DNA of 64,000 bases from Mesorhizobium mediterraneum (GCF_002284565.1 NZ_NPKI01000015.1:835490-899489); one strand, 5' to 3'; shown: positions 51,070 to 59,868, counted from the first letter of the stretch. Notes: a model not told the origin generated them from the sequence alone. Made by a program: numbers and translations.

Positions 51070-51972
51070 TCAGGCCGTGCGGCGCGCGACGACACCGTGG
51101 ACAAGGGCCATGCCGACGGCGAGCGAAGCGGCAAGCGAGCGGAAGCCGGCAAAGTCGGACTCAACCACTTCCAGCCATGTGTCCGACAGCTTGACCAGGG
51201 GAGAAAACGTGCTGTCGGTGATGGTGACGATCCGCGCCTTTCGCTCATGGGCGACAGCGACGAGGTCTGGCGTGATCGAGTTGTAGGGGCTGAAGGATAC
51301 CGCCAGCACGACGTCGCGCTTGCCGATGCAGCCGACCTGGTCAAGCGCGGTGGAACCGACATTGTCGACCAGCACGTTGCGCACGCCCTGTTGCGACAGA
51401 GTGAGCGAGAGATAGGTGGTGACGGGAAAGGCGCGTTTGCTGCCGATCACATAGATCAAGTCGGCTGCCGCCAGCAGGTCGACCATGCGCTCGAAGCTGG
51501 CAATGTCGAAGTTATTGTCGATGCGGCCGAGCGAAGCCTGCGAGGCGCCGACCATGCCGTTGAGAAAATGCAGATTGGCGTTGGGCTCGGTGGCCGCCCG
51601 TTCCTGTCCGTCGCGCCCCCGTCCTTCGGGCCAGGAGCCTTTGACATGGTCCTTAAAGAGACCCTGGAAATCGGAAAATCCGGCATAGCCGAAGATCTGG
51701 GCAAAACGAACAAGCGTCGAGGGCTGCACACCGGCCTGCTCGGCGACCTGCGCGATCGTGCCGAGCGCGACGTCGCTCGGATGCTGCCACAGGAAAATGG
51801 CAACCTGGCGCAGGCGTTTTGGAAAATGGACGGTGCCGGACGACAATACCGCGCGCAGTTCCTCATAGGTCTGCGGCTTGGTGTAGCCGAGCGCGGCAAG
51901 CGAGCGGCCGCGCTTGCGGGTCGCCGCCTCGTCGGCAATAGACCGTCCGGATGCTTTGCCCGCCTCACTCAT
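51070..51972 (-). CDS. RpiR-family transcriptional regulator
   Basis: A 300-residue regulator. The N-terminal HTH_6 domain covers about residues 30-110, with LPKRLRQVAIFLWQHPSDVALGTIAQVAEQAG-type pattern and the recognition segment VQPSTLVRFAQIFGYAGFSDFQ. The C-terminal SIS domain, which binds sugar phosphates, has IYVIGSKRAFPVTTYLS and DVVLAVSFSPYNSITPD. It likely senses a phosphorylated sugar and controls the downstream SDR-to-permease genes on the same strand. The ATG chosen lies before SEAGKASG; the 42-codon extension upstream is less convincing. Confidence 0.9.
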   Translation of the reverse strand: MSEAGKASGRSIADEAATRKRGRSLAALGYTKPQTYEELRAVLSSGTVHFPKRLRQVAIFLWQHPSDVALGTIAQVAEQAGVQPSTLVRFAQIFGYAGFSDFQGLFKDHVKGSWPEGRGRDGQERAATEPNANLHFLNGMVGASQASLGRIDNNFDIASFERMVDLLAAADLIYVIGSKRAFPVTTYLSLTLSQQGVRNVLVDNVGSTALDQVGCIGKRDVVLAVSFSPYNSITPDLVAVAHERKARIVTITDSTFSPLVKLSDTWLEVVESDFAGFRSLAASLAVGMALVHGVVARRTA

Positions 51973-52112
51973 GATTTGGAGGCTAGCGCGGTACGATCGT
52001 ATTACAATATGGAAATTGGAAATCTTGTCGAAAGTGCTGGGGCTCGATCCGGTGATTTGGCTGACTGGAGGGCTCTCTGGTGGCCGGGCGCACCCCAAAA
52101 TGCCTGTTGGTG

Positions 52113-52793
52113 TTATTTCACTGCGGTGACCCTGCCCGCCGCATCGAGGCGACAGCCGACCCGCGCCCGCCGAACTTCGATGCCGCCTTGTCTTGTGTAG
52201 TCTATTCGCACCTCGATCGGCGCCGTGAGTGCGCTCCGACGTTGACGCAAGGCGCCTGCGCTTACCGCGTGGACACCGACGGCGCCAAGCGGCGTCGCAG
52301 CGGATATGATCGCCGCGCGGCAGGCTCGCACGACCGCAGCTGGCGTACCGGGTTTCGCTTTCAGTGGTCTCAAAGATCCAAAGGGATACCCCTTCGTGGA
52401 GTCACCCTCACCGGCTTTGGAAGGCCTGAGAGCGGGTGGCAGGGCGATCGATTGCTTGCCGGTCTTGGCAGAGGCAGTGGCTGCCGTGACTGCGGCCGGA
52501 CTACCGGGAGCGGTACTCGTTCCGTTTTCGGCGGACGGATCGTCGCCCACGCCGACACCCGTCGAAGGGCTAACGCCTGCGTCGAGTGATCCTGCGCCGA
52601 CCGAAGCTCCAACGTTTGCTCCACCCACACCGTCGACGCTCGTGCCCACCCCCACAGATGCGCCTTGCGAGCTGGCGCTCACTCCGGCACCGACCCCGAG
52701 GCCGCCGGCCTTACCGCCTAAACCTGCGTCAAGAGCCGAGGCAGGCCCGATTGCGATCCCGATCGTCAACACGGCTGCGACGTACTTTTTCAT
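52113..52793 (-). CDS. Exported Gly/Val/Ser-rich protein of unknown function
   Basis: A 226-residue protein with a clear signal peptide (MKKYVAAVLTIGIAIGPASA). The first half of the mature chain is low-complexity Gly-Ala-Val-Ser sequence with VGVGTSV and VGASVGAG-like repeats. The second half is different, with a probable folded domain containing two Cys (VRACRAAII and ARVGCRLD) and IEVRIDYTRQGG. I recognise no family. GGGGAG eight bases before the ATG supports the start. It lies 60 bases after another exported protein of unknown function on the same strand, so the two may form an operon. Confidence 0.7.
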   Translation of the reverse strand: MKKYVAAVLTIGIAIGPASALDAGLGGKAGGLGVGAGVSASSQGASVGVGTSVDGVGGANVGASVGAGSLDAGVSPSTGVGVGDDPSAENGTSTAPGSPAAVTAATASAKTGKQSIALPPALRPSKAGEGDSTKGYPFGSLRPLKAKPGTPAAVVRACRAAIISAATPLGAVGVHAVSAGALRQRRSALTAPIEVRIDYTRQGGIEVRRARVGCRLDAAGRVTAVK

Positions 52794-52853
52794 TGTGATA
52801 CTCCCCTGCGGCATACATTTCGCTCACTAGTCTTCACTGGCATAGGTCGAGCT

Positions 52854-53801
52854 TCACAGTGGTCGCGTCGGGAGCAATGCGGCGGGAAGAGCGATGGTTG
52901 CCGGCAGAACAGGATGTGGTGACTTTTTTGCCTTCACTTTCCGTTTTTTCGGCAAGCCCGGTTTATGGGCTGGTTGGGCGCCCGAACGCGATAGCGTACT
53001 TGCAAGTGGGGTACGTGATTTCGGCGCGCGCTCCAAAGCCGCAGTGCGACGCTTATCCTTGACGATGTCGATCGCCTCACGCGCGGCACTGAGGCTGCGG
53101 CCTAGACCGATAGCCCTTTCACGCTCTTTCTCCAGCGCCGCACTCAACTCTGCCGAGATCTGTTTTGAAGCGTCGCGTTCCTTGCGAACAATGTCGAGGT
53201 CGCGCGCAGCTAAATCTGCTCGTTCGCGTTCCAGTTCGAGTGCTTCTCCAGCTTGCATTAGAGCGGTCTCGACCACCGATCGGTCCTTTATGGCGTTGCT
53301 CTTCTCGACCGCGGCCAGGTTTGCGCCTGTCTTAAGAGCGTCGATAGTTTGGCGAGCCGTGGTGAGTTCTTGTTCCAAGAGTTCAACCTTGTGCCTCTCC
53401 TCATCAAGCGCTTGCTTCGCAGCAACCTGAGAGGCTTCCATAGAGGGGTGCGGTCCGGCGGCCTTCTCGCGGTCCCAGAGAATGGCTTCGGCCCTAAAGT
53501 CTTCGATAACGCGCTGCGCCGTCTCCAGCGCTTCGTCTATTTGCTGCTGTTCTTTTAGGGCTTGTGCTTGCTTAGCCGCCGTGTTTGCCAGTGCGTGTGC
53601 CTGGGCGCTTGCGTCACGTGCCTCGCGCTGCATAATTTCTAGCTCCGCTCGTGCTGCGGCCAATTCGCGGCGTAAAGCCATTTCATGCTCGCCGGGCGGC
53701 GTCTGCACACCCTCCTTGAGTTGCGCGGCGCTGGCAACGCTGACTCCCGCGGCGGCGATGACGGCAACCGCGACGGAACGAAATGTGGACGAAATCTTCA
53801 C
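52854..53801 (-). CDS. Exported coiled-coil protein with basic tail
   Basis: A 315-residue protein with a signal peptide (cleavage near ASAAQL). Residues 40-250 are almost continuous heptad-like helix rich in Ala, Glu, Arg and Leu, with repeated motifs such as ELAAARAELE and ERERADLAARDLD, indicating a long coiled coil. The tail from about 265 is basic and Pro-rich, with PKKRKVKAKK at residues 284-293. No catalytic motif is visible. Function is unknown; a structural or cell-envelope role would fit. It stands upstream of the Gly-rich exported protein. Confidence 0.7.
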   Translation of the reverse strand: MKISSTFRSVAVAVIAAAGVSVASAAQLKEGVQTPPGEHEMALRRELAAARAELEIMQREARDASAQAHALANTAAKQAQALKEQQQIDEALETAQRVIEDFRAEAILWDREKAAGPHPSMEASQVAAKQALDEERHKVELLEQELTTARQTIDALKTGANLAAVEKSNAIKDRSVVETALMQAGEALELERERADLAARDLDIVRKERDASKQISAELSAALEKERERAIGLGRSLSAAREAIDIVKDKRRTAALERAPKSRTPLASTLSRSGAQPAHKPGLPKKRKVKAKKSPHPVLPATIALPAALLPTRPL

Positions 53802-54296
53802 GATGGGAGACTCCTCAAGATCGCCGCCTACCTAGCGCGACGGACACATGTCGAAGTCCGGCTGATAGCCACCTTCGCGGTAAAGGTTCTCTGCGACGTA
53901 GCTGCCTTTCGCCCTTTCCAGCACACCGGGTCCAAGATGGATTCCTCGGGCATCTGTAAAGACCTACTGCTGCCATCCGCGGTGCTCCTTATTTTACCCC
54001 CCGGACAGGATGATCCCGTAGACGCCTGCGAATGTCGCCCTTCATTGTGATGAAGCGACGCGCCGCGCGCGGCCAGGTGCCCGGTGTCGTCGACGACGCC
54101 CTGGCGTGAAGTTCGTCGCGGCGGCCGTTGCCTCGAATTCCGCAAGTAGGGGCCTGGACGCCTGCTTTGTTCCCATGTGTGCCGAGCATGCAGGTCCCAG
54201 AACGGTCAATAAATACAGCCGCATCTACGGCCACACGGGATGCGGCCGATTTCACCGGTGAAGGGGTTCTGTGCAGTGGCCGGCACTTGGCATCGG
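53802..54296. other. Non-coding gap
   Basis: About 495 bases between the coiled-coil protein gene and the carotenoid oxygenase gene, both on the minus strand. Short frames on either strand have atypical composition and no family signal, and I regard none as a gene. The promoter of the coiled-coil gene should lie here. The region might contain decayed sequence, but I see no clear source. Confidence 0.4.
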
Positions 54297-55742
54297 TCAG
54301 CGCGCGGATCGATCCAGGGGTGCAAAATAGTTGCCGTGAAAGCCAAAGGGGATGTGATGCGGGACGGAGGCCCGGGCGCGTTTGGCGAGCGTCGCGGCGT
54401 CGAGCACAAGCAGGAATGACGTGCCGGCGCCGACATCGAGCACGACGGACAACAGGACGCCGTCGTCTTCCTCGGCGCCGGTCGGCCGCGCCACATAAAC
54501 AGGCTCGCCAGCATAGCAGCCCGGTTCGGCCCAGGTCGTCACGGTCGCCGGCGCGGTGGCTGAAAGCTCGACCTTGGCTATAGTGTCGAGGAAGCTGTCC
54601 GGTTCACTTTGGCCGGCTCCCCATACGCAGCGATACGATCTGCCGGCGCGGCGGGAATAGTCGATGCGCGGCAACTCGATGCGTGTGCCGCAGAGCGATT
54701 CCGGCTCGATCTCGACAGCCGCAGAAGGGCTACCGTCGAGCGGAATGCGGTACCGCGTCAAGGTCGAGGTCGGGTTGACCTGCGCTCCGGAGCGCAGCCG
54801 GTCGAGGCGCAGCTCGTCGATGATTCTCGCATCGGGATAGGCGAGGAGGTCCACCAGCAGCGCGCCGTCCGCCTCGAAGGCATTGACGTGGTGAAAGCAG
54901 AAGCACGACGCCGCCCTGGCACGGGCGGCGACAGCGCCGGTCGACTTATCGATCACTGTGAATACGGTGCCGAACTCCGGTTGCCAGCGATAGTTTGTGA
55001 TGAAGGGTCTGCCTGAGAAGACGAGCTTGAGCGGGTTCACCCGAAGCGGAAACTCCGTCAGCACCAAATAGCGTTCCGACATGCCGAAGGAATGCATGTA
55101 GCTCGGCCGATCGACGGGCAATTCGGCCAGGACACGCTGCATGCCGCTTTCGTCGACGAACAGGCGATACGTGCTGCGGCGCCCCATCTCGATGACGTAC
55201 GAGTAGCCGCGCTCGCCGTCGCTGTGCGGATGCGCAGTCGAGATCTGCCCCTTGATCGCCCGACTGAATTGGAGCCGGCCGTGCGTTTTGAGCGTGTGCG
55301 GATCGAAGCGGATCGGCATCGGCGTCTCGGTCAGCGCGACGATCTCGCCGGCCAGCACGGAGACATTGACATTCGCATTGTCGGTCAGCTTTGGGTTGAA
55401 GATCGCCATCACGCGGCCGAAAAGTGTGCGGCACGGATCCGTCATGAATTCGCCGCGCGCGATGCGACCCTTCTCCATCGCCTCGCAATAGGATTGCGAG
55501 CGGATGAAGCGGTTGGAATAGCGGACCGCGCCATCGCTGAAGTCGAAGGCGTGGAGCATGGCGAGACCGTCGAACCAATGCGTATAGGCTTGCCGGCCCA
55601 CCTCGAATTTCGCAGGCCCGGTTCGGAGAAGCCGGCCGGTGAGCCACGCCGGCAATTCGCCTTCCACCTGCAACGGCAGTTGATCGACCTCCTGTTCGAG
55701 TGTGGTGAAGCCCAGTGCGTAACGGCCCTTCGCTTCAGGCAT
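54297..55742 (-). CDS. Carotenoid cleavage dioxygenase-family protein
   Basis: A 481-residue retinal-pigment-epithelium/carotenoid oxygenase. The four His that bind the catalytic iron are found in the expected blocks: H171 or H173 in ISTAHPHSDG, H217 in SYMHSFGMSERY, H284 or H285 in FCFHHVNAFE, and H469 in PFGFHGNYF near the C-terminus. The second-shell acids lie in FGMSERY and NAFEADG. The enzyme should cleave a polyene double bond of a carotenoid or apocarotenoid with O2. No carotenoid synthesis gene is adjacent. AAGGAGG six bases before the ATG sets the start. Confidence 0.88.
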   Translation of the reverse strand: MPEAKGRYALGFTTLEQEVDQLPLQVEGELPAWLTGRLLRTGPAKFEVGRQAYTHWFDGLAMLHAFDFSDGAVRYSNRFIRSQSYCEAMEKGRIARGEFMTDPCRTLFGRVMAIFNPKLTDNANVNVSVLAGEIVALTETPMPIRFDPHTLKTHGRLQFSRAIKGQISTAHPHSDGERGYSYVIEMGRRSTYRLFVDESGMQRVLAELPVDRPSYMHSFGMSERYLVLTEFPLRVNPLKLVFSGRPFITNYRWQPEFGTVFTVIDKSTGAVAARARAASCFCFHHVNAFEADGALLVDLLAYPDARIIDELRLDRLRSGAQVNPTSTLTRYRIPLDGSPSAAVEIEPESLCGTRIELPRIDYSRRAGRSYRCVWGAGQSEPDSFLDTIAKVELSATAPATVTTWAEPGCYAGEPVYVARPTGAEEDDGVLLSVVLDVGAGTSFLLVLDAATLAKRARASVPHHIPFGFHGNYFAPLDRSAR

Positions 55743-56098
55743 TCCAGCCTCCTTCACTTCGCCTGGTGCCTCCGCCCTCCCTGCCGTTTAACGCGTCAGC
55801 GTCGCCGATGTTTCGCATCCGAGCCGTAGAGCCGGACCAACTTCCTGCCAAGTTCCTGACGCAGCGGGATCAATCAGCCTCGCCAGCAGGTCGCCGATCT
55901 TGTTTGTGATCCAGACAGAACCGGGTATGGCACGATCCTGGGCGTCATAGGCCGTCGGCGCGGCGGTGAACCTTCGTCATCCGCCCGTATGCAACTGCCG
56001 CCGTGCCGGACAAGGGATGACCGGCTGAGCGAACCACAGCCCCAGCCAACGGAAAAACCGTTCGCTGGCAGCGAAATCAGATATTTGGGATATCCCGC
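55743..56098. other. Gap between carotenoid oxygenase and tRNA-Ala
   Basis: About 356 bases with the oxygenase promoter and the 3' flank of the tRNA gene. No coding frame or repeat is convincing. No direct repeat of the tRNA 3' end was seen that would mark an integrated element. Confidence 0.4.
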
Positions 56099-56174
<76 letters not shown>

Positions 56175-56337
56175 GTCCAGCGGATGGGCGCATTTATCGG
56201 GCGTGGCGGTTTCCTGTCAAGACGGCGTTTTGCCCAAAAAAGCCGCGCGGCGAGCCATCGACGTGGCCTGCCGCGGACAGCGGCTCTTGCCGCTTTCGCC
56301 CGTAATGGCTACATGTCGGCAACAATCGGAGACCGGC

Positions 56338-56628
56338 ATGATAGCCCTCATTCAGACCATTGTCCTGGCGCTTGACATTTATTGGTGGATCATCATCGCT
56401 TCGGCGATTTTCTCGTGGCTCTACGCCTTCAACGTCGTCAACTCGCGCAACCAGTTCGTCGATAGCGTCAGCAACATGCTCTTCCGGCTGACCGAGCCGG
56501 CGCTGCGGCCGATCCGCCGCTTCTTGCCCGACCTCGGCGGGATCGACATTTCGCCGATCATCCTGCTTCTGATCCTGTTCTTCCTCCGGCAGTTCCTGCT
56601 CACCACGGTGGCGCCGCTGGTCGTCTGA
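56338..56628 (+). CDS. YggT family membrane protein
   Basis: A 96-residue protein with two hydrophobic segments, at about residues 3-26 and 67-93, joined by a loop. The loop holds the family motif [24 protein letters not shown], diagnostic for YggT/Ycf19 proteins, small inner-membrane proteins of unknown exact role linked to envelope or division functions. GGAG precedes the ATG. The DUF167 gene follows within 11 bases, the order commonly seen in proteobacteria. Confidence 0.92.
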   Translation: MIALIQTIVLALDIYWWIIIASAIFSWLYAFNVVNSRNQFVDSVSNMLFRLTEPALRPIRRFLPDLGGIDISPIILLLILFFLRQFLLTTVAPLVV

Positions 56629-56638
56629 CGGCCATGCG

Positions 56639-56953
56639 ATGACTGGGCCGTTTCGCCCACGTAACGACGGCGTCGACCTATTCGTCCGGCTGACGCCGAA
56701 AGCGGCGATGGACAAGCTCGAAGGCATCGAGATTTCGGCAGACGGGCGAAGCCATCTGAAGGCTCGCGTCCGCGCCGTGCCGGAAAACGGCGCCGCCAAT
56801 CAAACGCTCGAACGGCTGGTCGCCAAGGCGCTGGGAGTGCCGCGATCGGCCGTTTCGGTCGTCGCCGGCGGCACGGCCCGGCTGAAGACGCTGCGCATCC
56901 TTGGCGATCCGGCTACGCTGGCGAAAGCCATCGAGGCGCTCAGCAGCGCTTGA
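56639..56953 (+). CDS. DUF167 (YggU) family protein
   Basis: A 104-residue small cytoplasmic protein. The family pattern is complete: FVRLTPKAAMDKLEG, LKARVRAVPENGAANQTLERLVAKALGVPRSAVSVVAGGTARLKTLRI in outline (key residues PENGAAN and SG/AG..R.K). The fold is an alpha-beta two-layer sandwich; function is not established. It appears co-transcribed with yggT. Confidence 0.92.
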   Translation: MTGPFRPRNDGVDLFVRLTPKAAMDKLEGIEISADGRSHLKARVRAVPENGAANQTLERLVAKALGVPRSAVSVVAGGTARLKTLRILGDPATLAKAIEALSSA

Positions 56954-56970
56954 GGCATCTCATTCCTTCG

Positions 56971-57255
56971 CGCGCCCCGTCCCGCCGGACATCTCCCCTC
57001 CGAGGGGCAGGCAGTCGCATTTGGATTCTTGCGAAGATGGACCCCCACCCTAACCCTCCCCACAAGGGGGAGGGAACGCTGCCGCGCGCCTCCACTTTGG
57101 TGCCGAAAGTCAGGCAATTTGTCGAGGTCAGCGCTAGCGGAAGTCTCCTTCCCCCTTGTGGGAAGGGGTTAGGGGTGGGGGTGCATCGTAGAGCGAAAGC
57201 CGTGGCTTTCCACCTGCCATAGCCCTGCCCACAAGGGGTGAGATTGGCAGCTTCG
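56971..57255. repeat. Composite intergenic repeat: type A halves flanking a type B palindrome
   Basis: The left end (CCCGCCGGACATCTCCCC) and right end (GAGATTGGCAGCTTCG) match pieces of the type A repeat. Between them sits a second palindrome with arms at 57041-57075 and 57146-57182 (ACCCCCACCCTAACCC and its complement with small differences). It looks like one element inside another. It fills the convergent gap between the DUF167 and M3 peptidase genes. Confidence 0.7.
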
Positions 57256-57259
57256 TTGT

Positions 57260-59314
57260 TCAGACCAGCCCGCGCTTGACCATCATCGCTTCGGGCGACG
57301 GCATCTTGCCGCGGAAGGCGGTGTAGAGTTCTTCCGCGTCCTTCGAGCCGCCGGCGGCATAGACGTTCTTTCTGAGCCGCTCGGCCAGCGCCGGATTGAA
57401 CGGGTCGCCTGTTTCCTCGAAGGCGGCGAAGGCGTCGGCGTCGAGCACCTCCGACCACATGTAGGAATAGTAGCCGGCCGAATAGCCGTCACCGGAAAAT
57501 ATGTGCCCGAATTGCGGGGTGCGATGGCGCATGGCGATGGTGTCGGGCATATCTAGCTTCTCGAGCGTTTCGGCTTCGAAACGAAGCGGCTGGTTCGGCG
57601 CATCCGGCCGCGCATGGTAGGCCATGTCGACCAGCGCCGACGCGGTGAATTCGACCGTTGCGAAGCCGGCGCCAAACGTGCGCGCCGCCAGCATCTTGTC
57701 GACCAGCGCCTTCGGCATCGGCTTGCCGGTCTTCACATGCAGCGCATGCTTTTCCAGCACCGCCGGCACGGTCAGCCAGTGCTCGTAGAGCTGCGAGGGC
57801 AGCTCGACGAAATCGCGGCTGACCGAGGTGCCCGCGACCGACGGCCAGGTGACGTCCGTCAGCATGCCATGCAGGGCATGACCGAATTCGTGGAACAGGG
57901 TCTTTGCCTCGTCGACCGACAACAGCGCGGCCTCGCCTTCCGGCGGCTTGGCGAAATTCATGATGTTGTAGATGACGGGCTTGGAGCCATGGCCAAGCTT
58001 GTAGCCGGATTTCAGCGCGCTCATCCAGGCGCCCGAGCGTTTCGAGGGCCGCGCGAAATAATCGGCCAGGAACAGACCGCGCTCGCTGCCATCTGCATTC
58101 CTGACGACGAAAACACGCGCGTCCGGATGCCAGGTGGCGATGCCTTTCTTCTCCTCGAAGGTGATGCCGAACAATCGTGTCGCTACGTCGAAACAGGCAT
58201 CGATGACGCGGTCGAGCTGCAGATAGGGCTTCAGCTCGGCCTCGTCGAAGGCGAACTTCTCGGCGCGCAGCTTCTCCTGATAGAAGCGCCAGTCCCAGGC
58301 AGCGAATTTTTCGTTGCTGCCGGCCTCGGCCGCCAGCCGCTGCAACTCGGTCTGGTCGCTTGCGGCCTTTTCCAAGGCTTTTTCCCAGACCGGGTCGAGC
58401 AGCGTGTGCACGGCCTCCGGCGTCTTTGCCATGGTGTCGTCGAGCTTCAGCGCGGCGAAGGAGGCGTAGCCGAGCAGCTTCGCCTTTTCGGCGCGCAGGC
58501 GCAGCATATCGCGCACTACCGTTGTGTTGTCGGTGGCGCCGCCATTCTGGCCGCGCATGGTAAAGGCGCGGAAGGCGATCTCGCGCAAGTCGCGGCGCTC
58601 GGAGAAGGTCGAGAACGGCTCGTAGATCGAGCGCGACAAGGTGACGGCATAGCGGCCCTTCTGGCCGCGCATCTCGGCGGCCTCCGCCATCGCGCTTTTC
58701 AGGAATTCGGGCAGGCCGGCAAGGTCGGCCTCGTCGAGGAACAGCGCCCAGTCGCGCTCGTCGGCAAGCAGGTTTTGGCCGAACGTCGTGCCGAGCGACG
58801 ACAGTTCCTCGTTGATCGACGCCAGCCGCTTCTTGCCCTCGGCGTCGAGTTTGGCGCCGGAGCGGACAAAGCCTTTCCAGGTCTTTTCCAACACCCGCAG
58901 CGTTTCGGCATCGAGCTTCAGGGTTTCCCGGCGCTGGTAGAGATCGTCGATACGGGCGAACAGCCTCTCATTCATGGAGATCGCCGAGAAATGCCGCGAC
59001 ATCTTTGGCGAGATCTCGCGCTCCAGCGCCTGGATCGCCTCGTTGGTGTGAGCGCCGGCCCGGCACCAGAAGATCGACGAAACATGGTCGAGCGCCTCGC
59101 CGCCAAGCTCCAGTGCGGCGAGTGTATTCTCGACGGTCGGTGTCTCGGCATTGCCTGATATTGCCTCGATCTCGGTCTCATGCGCCTTCAATGCCGCATC
59201 GAAAACCCCGGAAAAATCGCCGTCGCCGATGCGGGTGAAATCGGGCAGGCCGAGCGGCCCTTGCCAGGTGGTCAGCGGATGGGCGGCGAGGTCGACGGCT
59301 TTTGTGGACGGCAT
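57260..59314 (-). CDS. M3 family metallopeptidase (oligopeptidase A/Dcp type)
   Basis: A 684-residue zinc peptidase. The HEXXH motif is HEFGH (475-479) with the third ligand E504 in DFVELPSQ, the M3 pattern. The substrate-binding Tyr/His loop HIFSGDGYSAGYYSYMW near 615 is also typical. No signal peptide is present, so it should degrade short peptides in the cytoplasm. Length is that of Dcp/OpdA. Three imperfect 19-base repeats lie just upstream of the start codon. Confidence 0.93.
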   Translation of the reverse strand: MPSTKAVDLAAHPLTTWQGPLGLPDFTRIGDGDFSGVFDAALKAHETEIEAISGNAETPTVENTLAALELGGEALDHVSSIFWCRAGAHTNEAIQALEREISPKMSRHFSAISMNERLFARIDDLYQRRETLKLDAETLRVLEKTWKGFVRSGAKLDAEGKKRLASINEELSSLGTTFGQNLLADERDWALFLDEADLAGLPEFLKSAMAEAAEMRGQKGRYAVTLSRSIYEPFSTFSERRDLREIAFRAFTMRGQNGGATDNTTVVRDMLRLRAEKAKLLGYASFAALKLDDTMAKTPEAVHTLLDPVWEKALEKAASDQTELQRLAAEAGSNEKFAAWDWRFYQEKLRAEKFAFDEAELKPYLQLDRVIDACFDVATRLFGITFEEKKGIATWHPDARVFVVRNADGSERGLFLADYFARPSKRSGAWMSALKSGYKLGHGSKPVIYNIMNFAKPPEGEAALLSVDEAKTLFHEFGHALHGMLTDVTWPSVAGTSVSRDFVELPSQLYEHWLTVPAVLEKHALHVKTGKPMPKALVDKMLAARTFGAGFATVEFTASALVDMAYHARPDAPNQPLRFEAETLEKLDMPDTIAMRHRTPQFGHIFSGDGYSAGYYSYMWSEVLDADAFAAFEETGDPFNPALAERLRKNVYAAGGSKDAEELYTAFRGKMPSPEAMMVKRGLV

Positions 59315-59321
59315 GGACAGT

Positions 59322-59378
59322 CTTTCGCTGAGAGAGGGGGCTTTCGCTGAGTGGGAGAGCTTTCGCTGAGTGGCTGTA
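59322..59378. repeat. Three tandem 19-base repeats before the M3 peptidase gene
   Basis: CTTTCGCTGAG occurs at 59322, 59341 and 59360, each 19 bases apart with related spacers (AGAGGGGG, TGGGAGAG, TGGCTGTA). The array lies just upstream of the peptidase ATG and could affect its ribosome binding region. Confidence 0.75.
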
Positions 59379-59448
59379 GAGGCAGGGCGGGATCATCACC
59401 GATGTAAGGCGCTGGCTTGCCGCACGCAATATCGCAGCTGCTACCCTC

Positions 59449-59859
59449 TCAGTAGCCGTCGCAGTTTTCCGCGATCGCCGCCTGCGAACTGGCGGTGATT
59501 TGGTTGTCGGTGATGGCGAAGGTTTCCTGCATCAGCATGTCGTTTTTGGGAAAATCATAGCAGGCGATCACCGTGGTGACGCCGCCTTCGGTCTTCTCGA
59601 TCCGATGCCGGATCTCGGCTCCGGCGACAGCGCCTTTCCATTCGTCGATCGAGGCGATGAACTCCTGCTTGGTCTGGACGACGCCGAGGTCGTCGAGTTT
59701 AATCCGGACGTCATCGGCAAGCAGGTCCGACAATTCCGTGCGATCGGCGACCAGCAGCGCCGCATACCAGCGGCCGATGAGCGCGCCGTCGTCGGCGCGG
59801 GCGGATACGATTGAAAACAGCAGCGCCGCTGCGGCCAAAGCGATCGAACGGCATACCAT
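59449..59859 (-). CDS. Exported NTF2-like protein of unknown function
   Basis: A 136-residue protein with a signal peptide (MVCRSIALAAAALLFSIVSA, cleavage near ARADD). The mature chain has an NTF2/SnoaL-like outline: RWYAALLVADRTELSDLLADDVRIKLDDL, then alternating strands to the end. This is a likely fold, not a firm family call. One Cys pair (IACYDF and ENCDGY) could form a disulfide. It lies 10 bases after the carbonic anhydrase stop on the same strand and may share its transcript. Confidence 0.75.
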   Translation of the reverse strand: MVCRSIALAAAALLFSIVSARADDGALIGRWYAALLVADRTELSDLLADDVRIKLDDLGVVQTKQEFIASIDEWKGAVAGAEIRHRIEKTEGGVTTVIACYDFPKNDMLMQETFAITDNQITASSQAAIAENCDGY

Positions 59860-59868
59860 GCAATCCTC

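Noticed and set aside
53989..54255. An 88-codon minus-strand frame in the gap before the coiled-coil gene
   Set aside because: No ribosome binding site, odd composition, and overlapping open frames of similar length on both strands.
57614..59158. A 514-codon plus-strand frame
   Set aside because: Antisense to the M3 peptidase, whose catalytic motif is intact; no domain signal in the plus-strand product.
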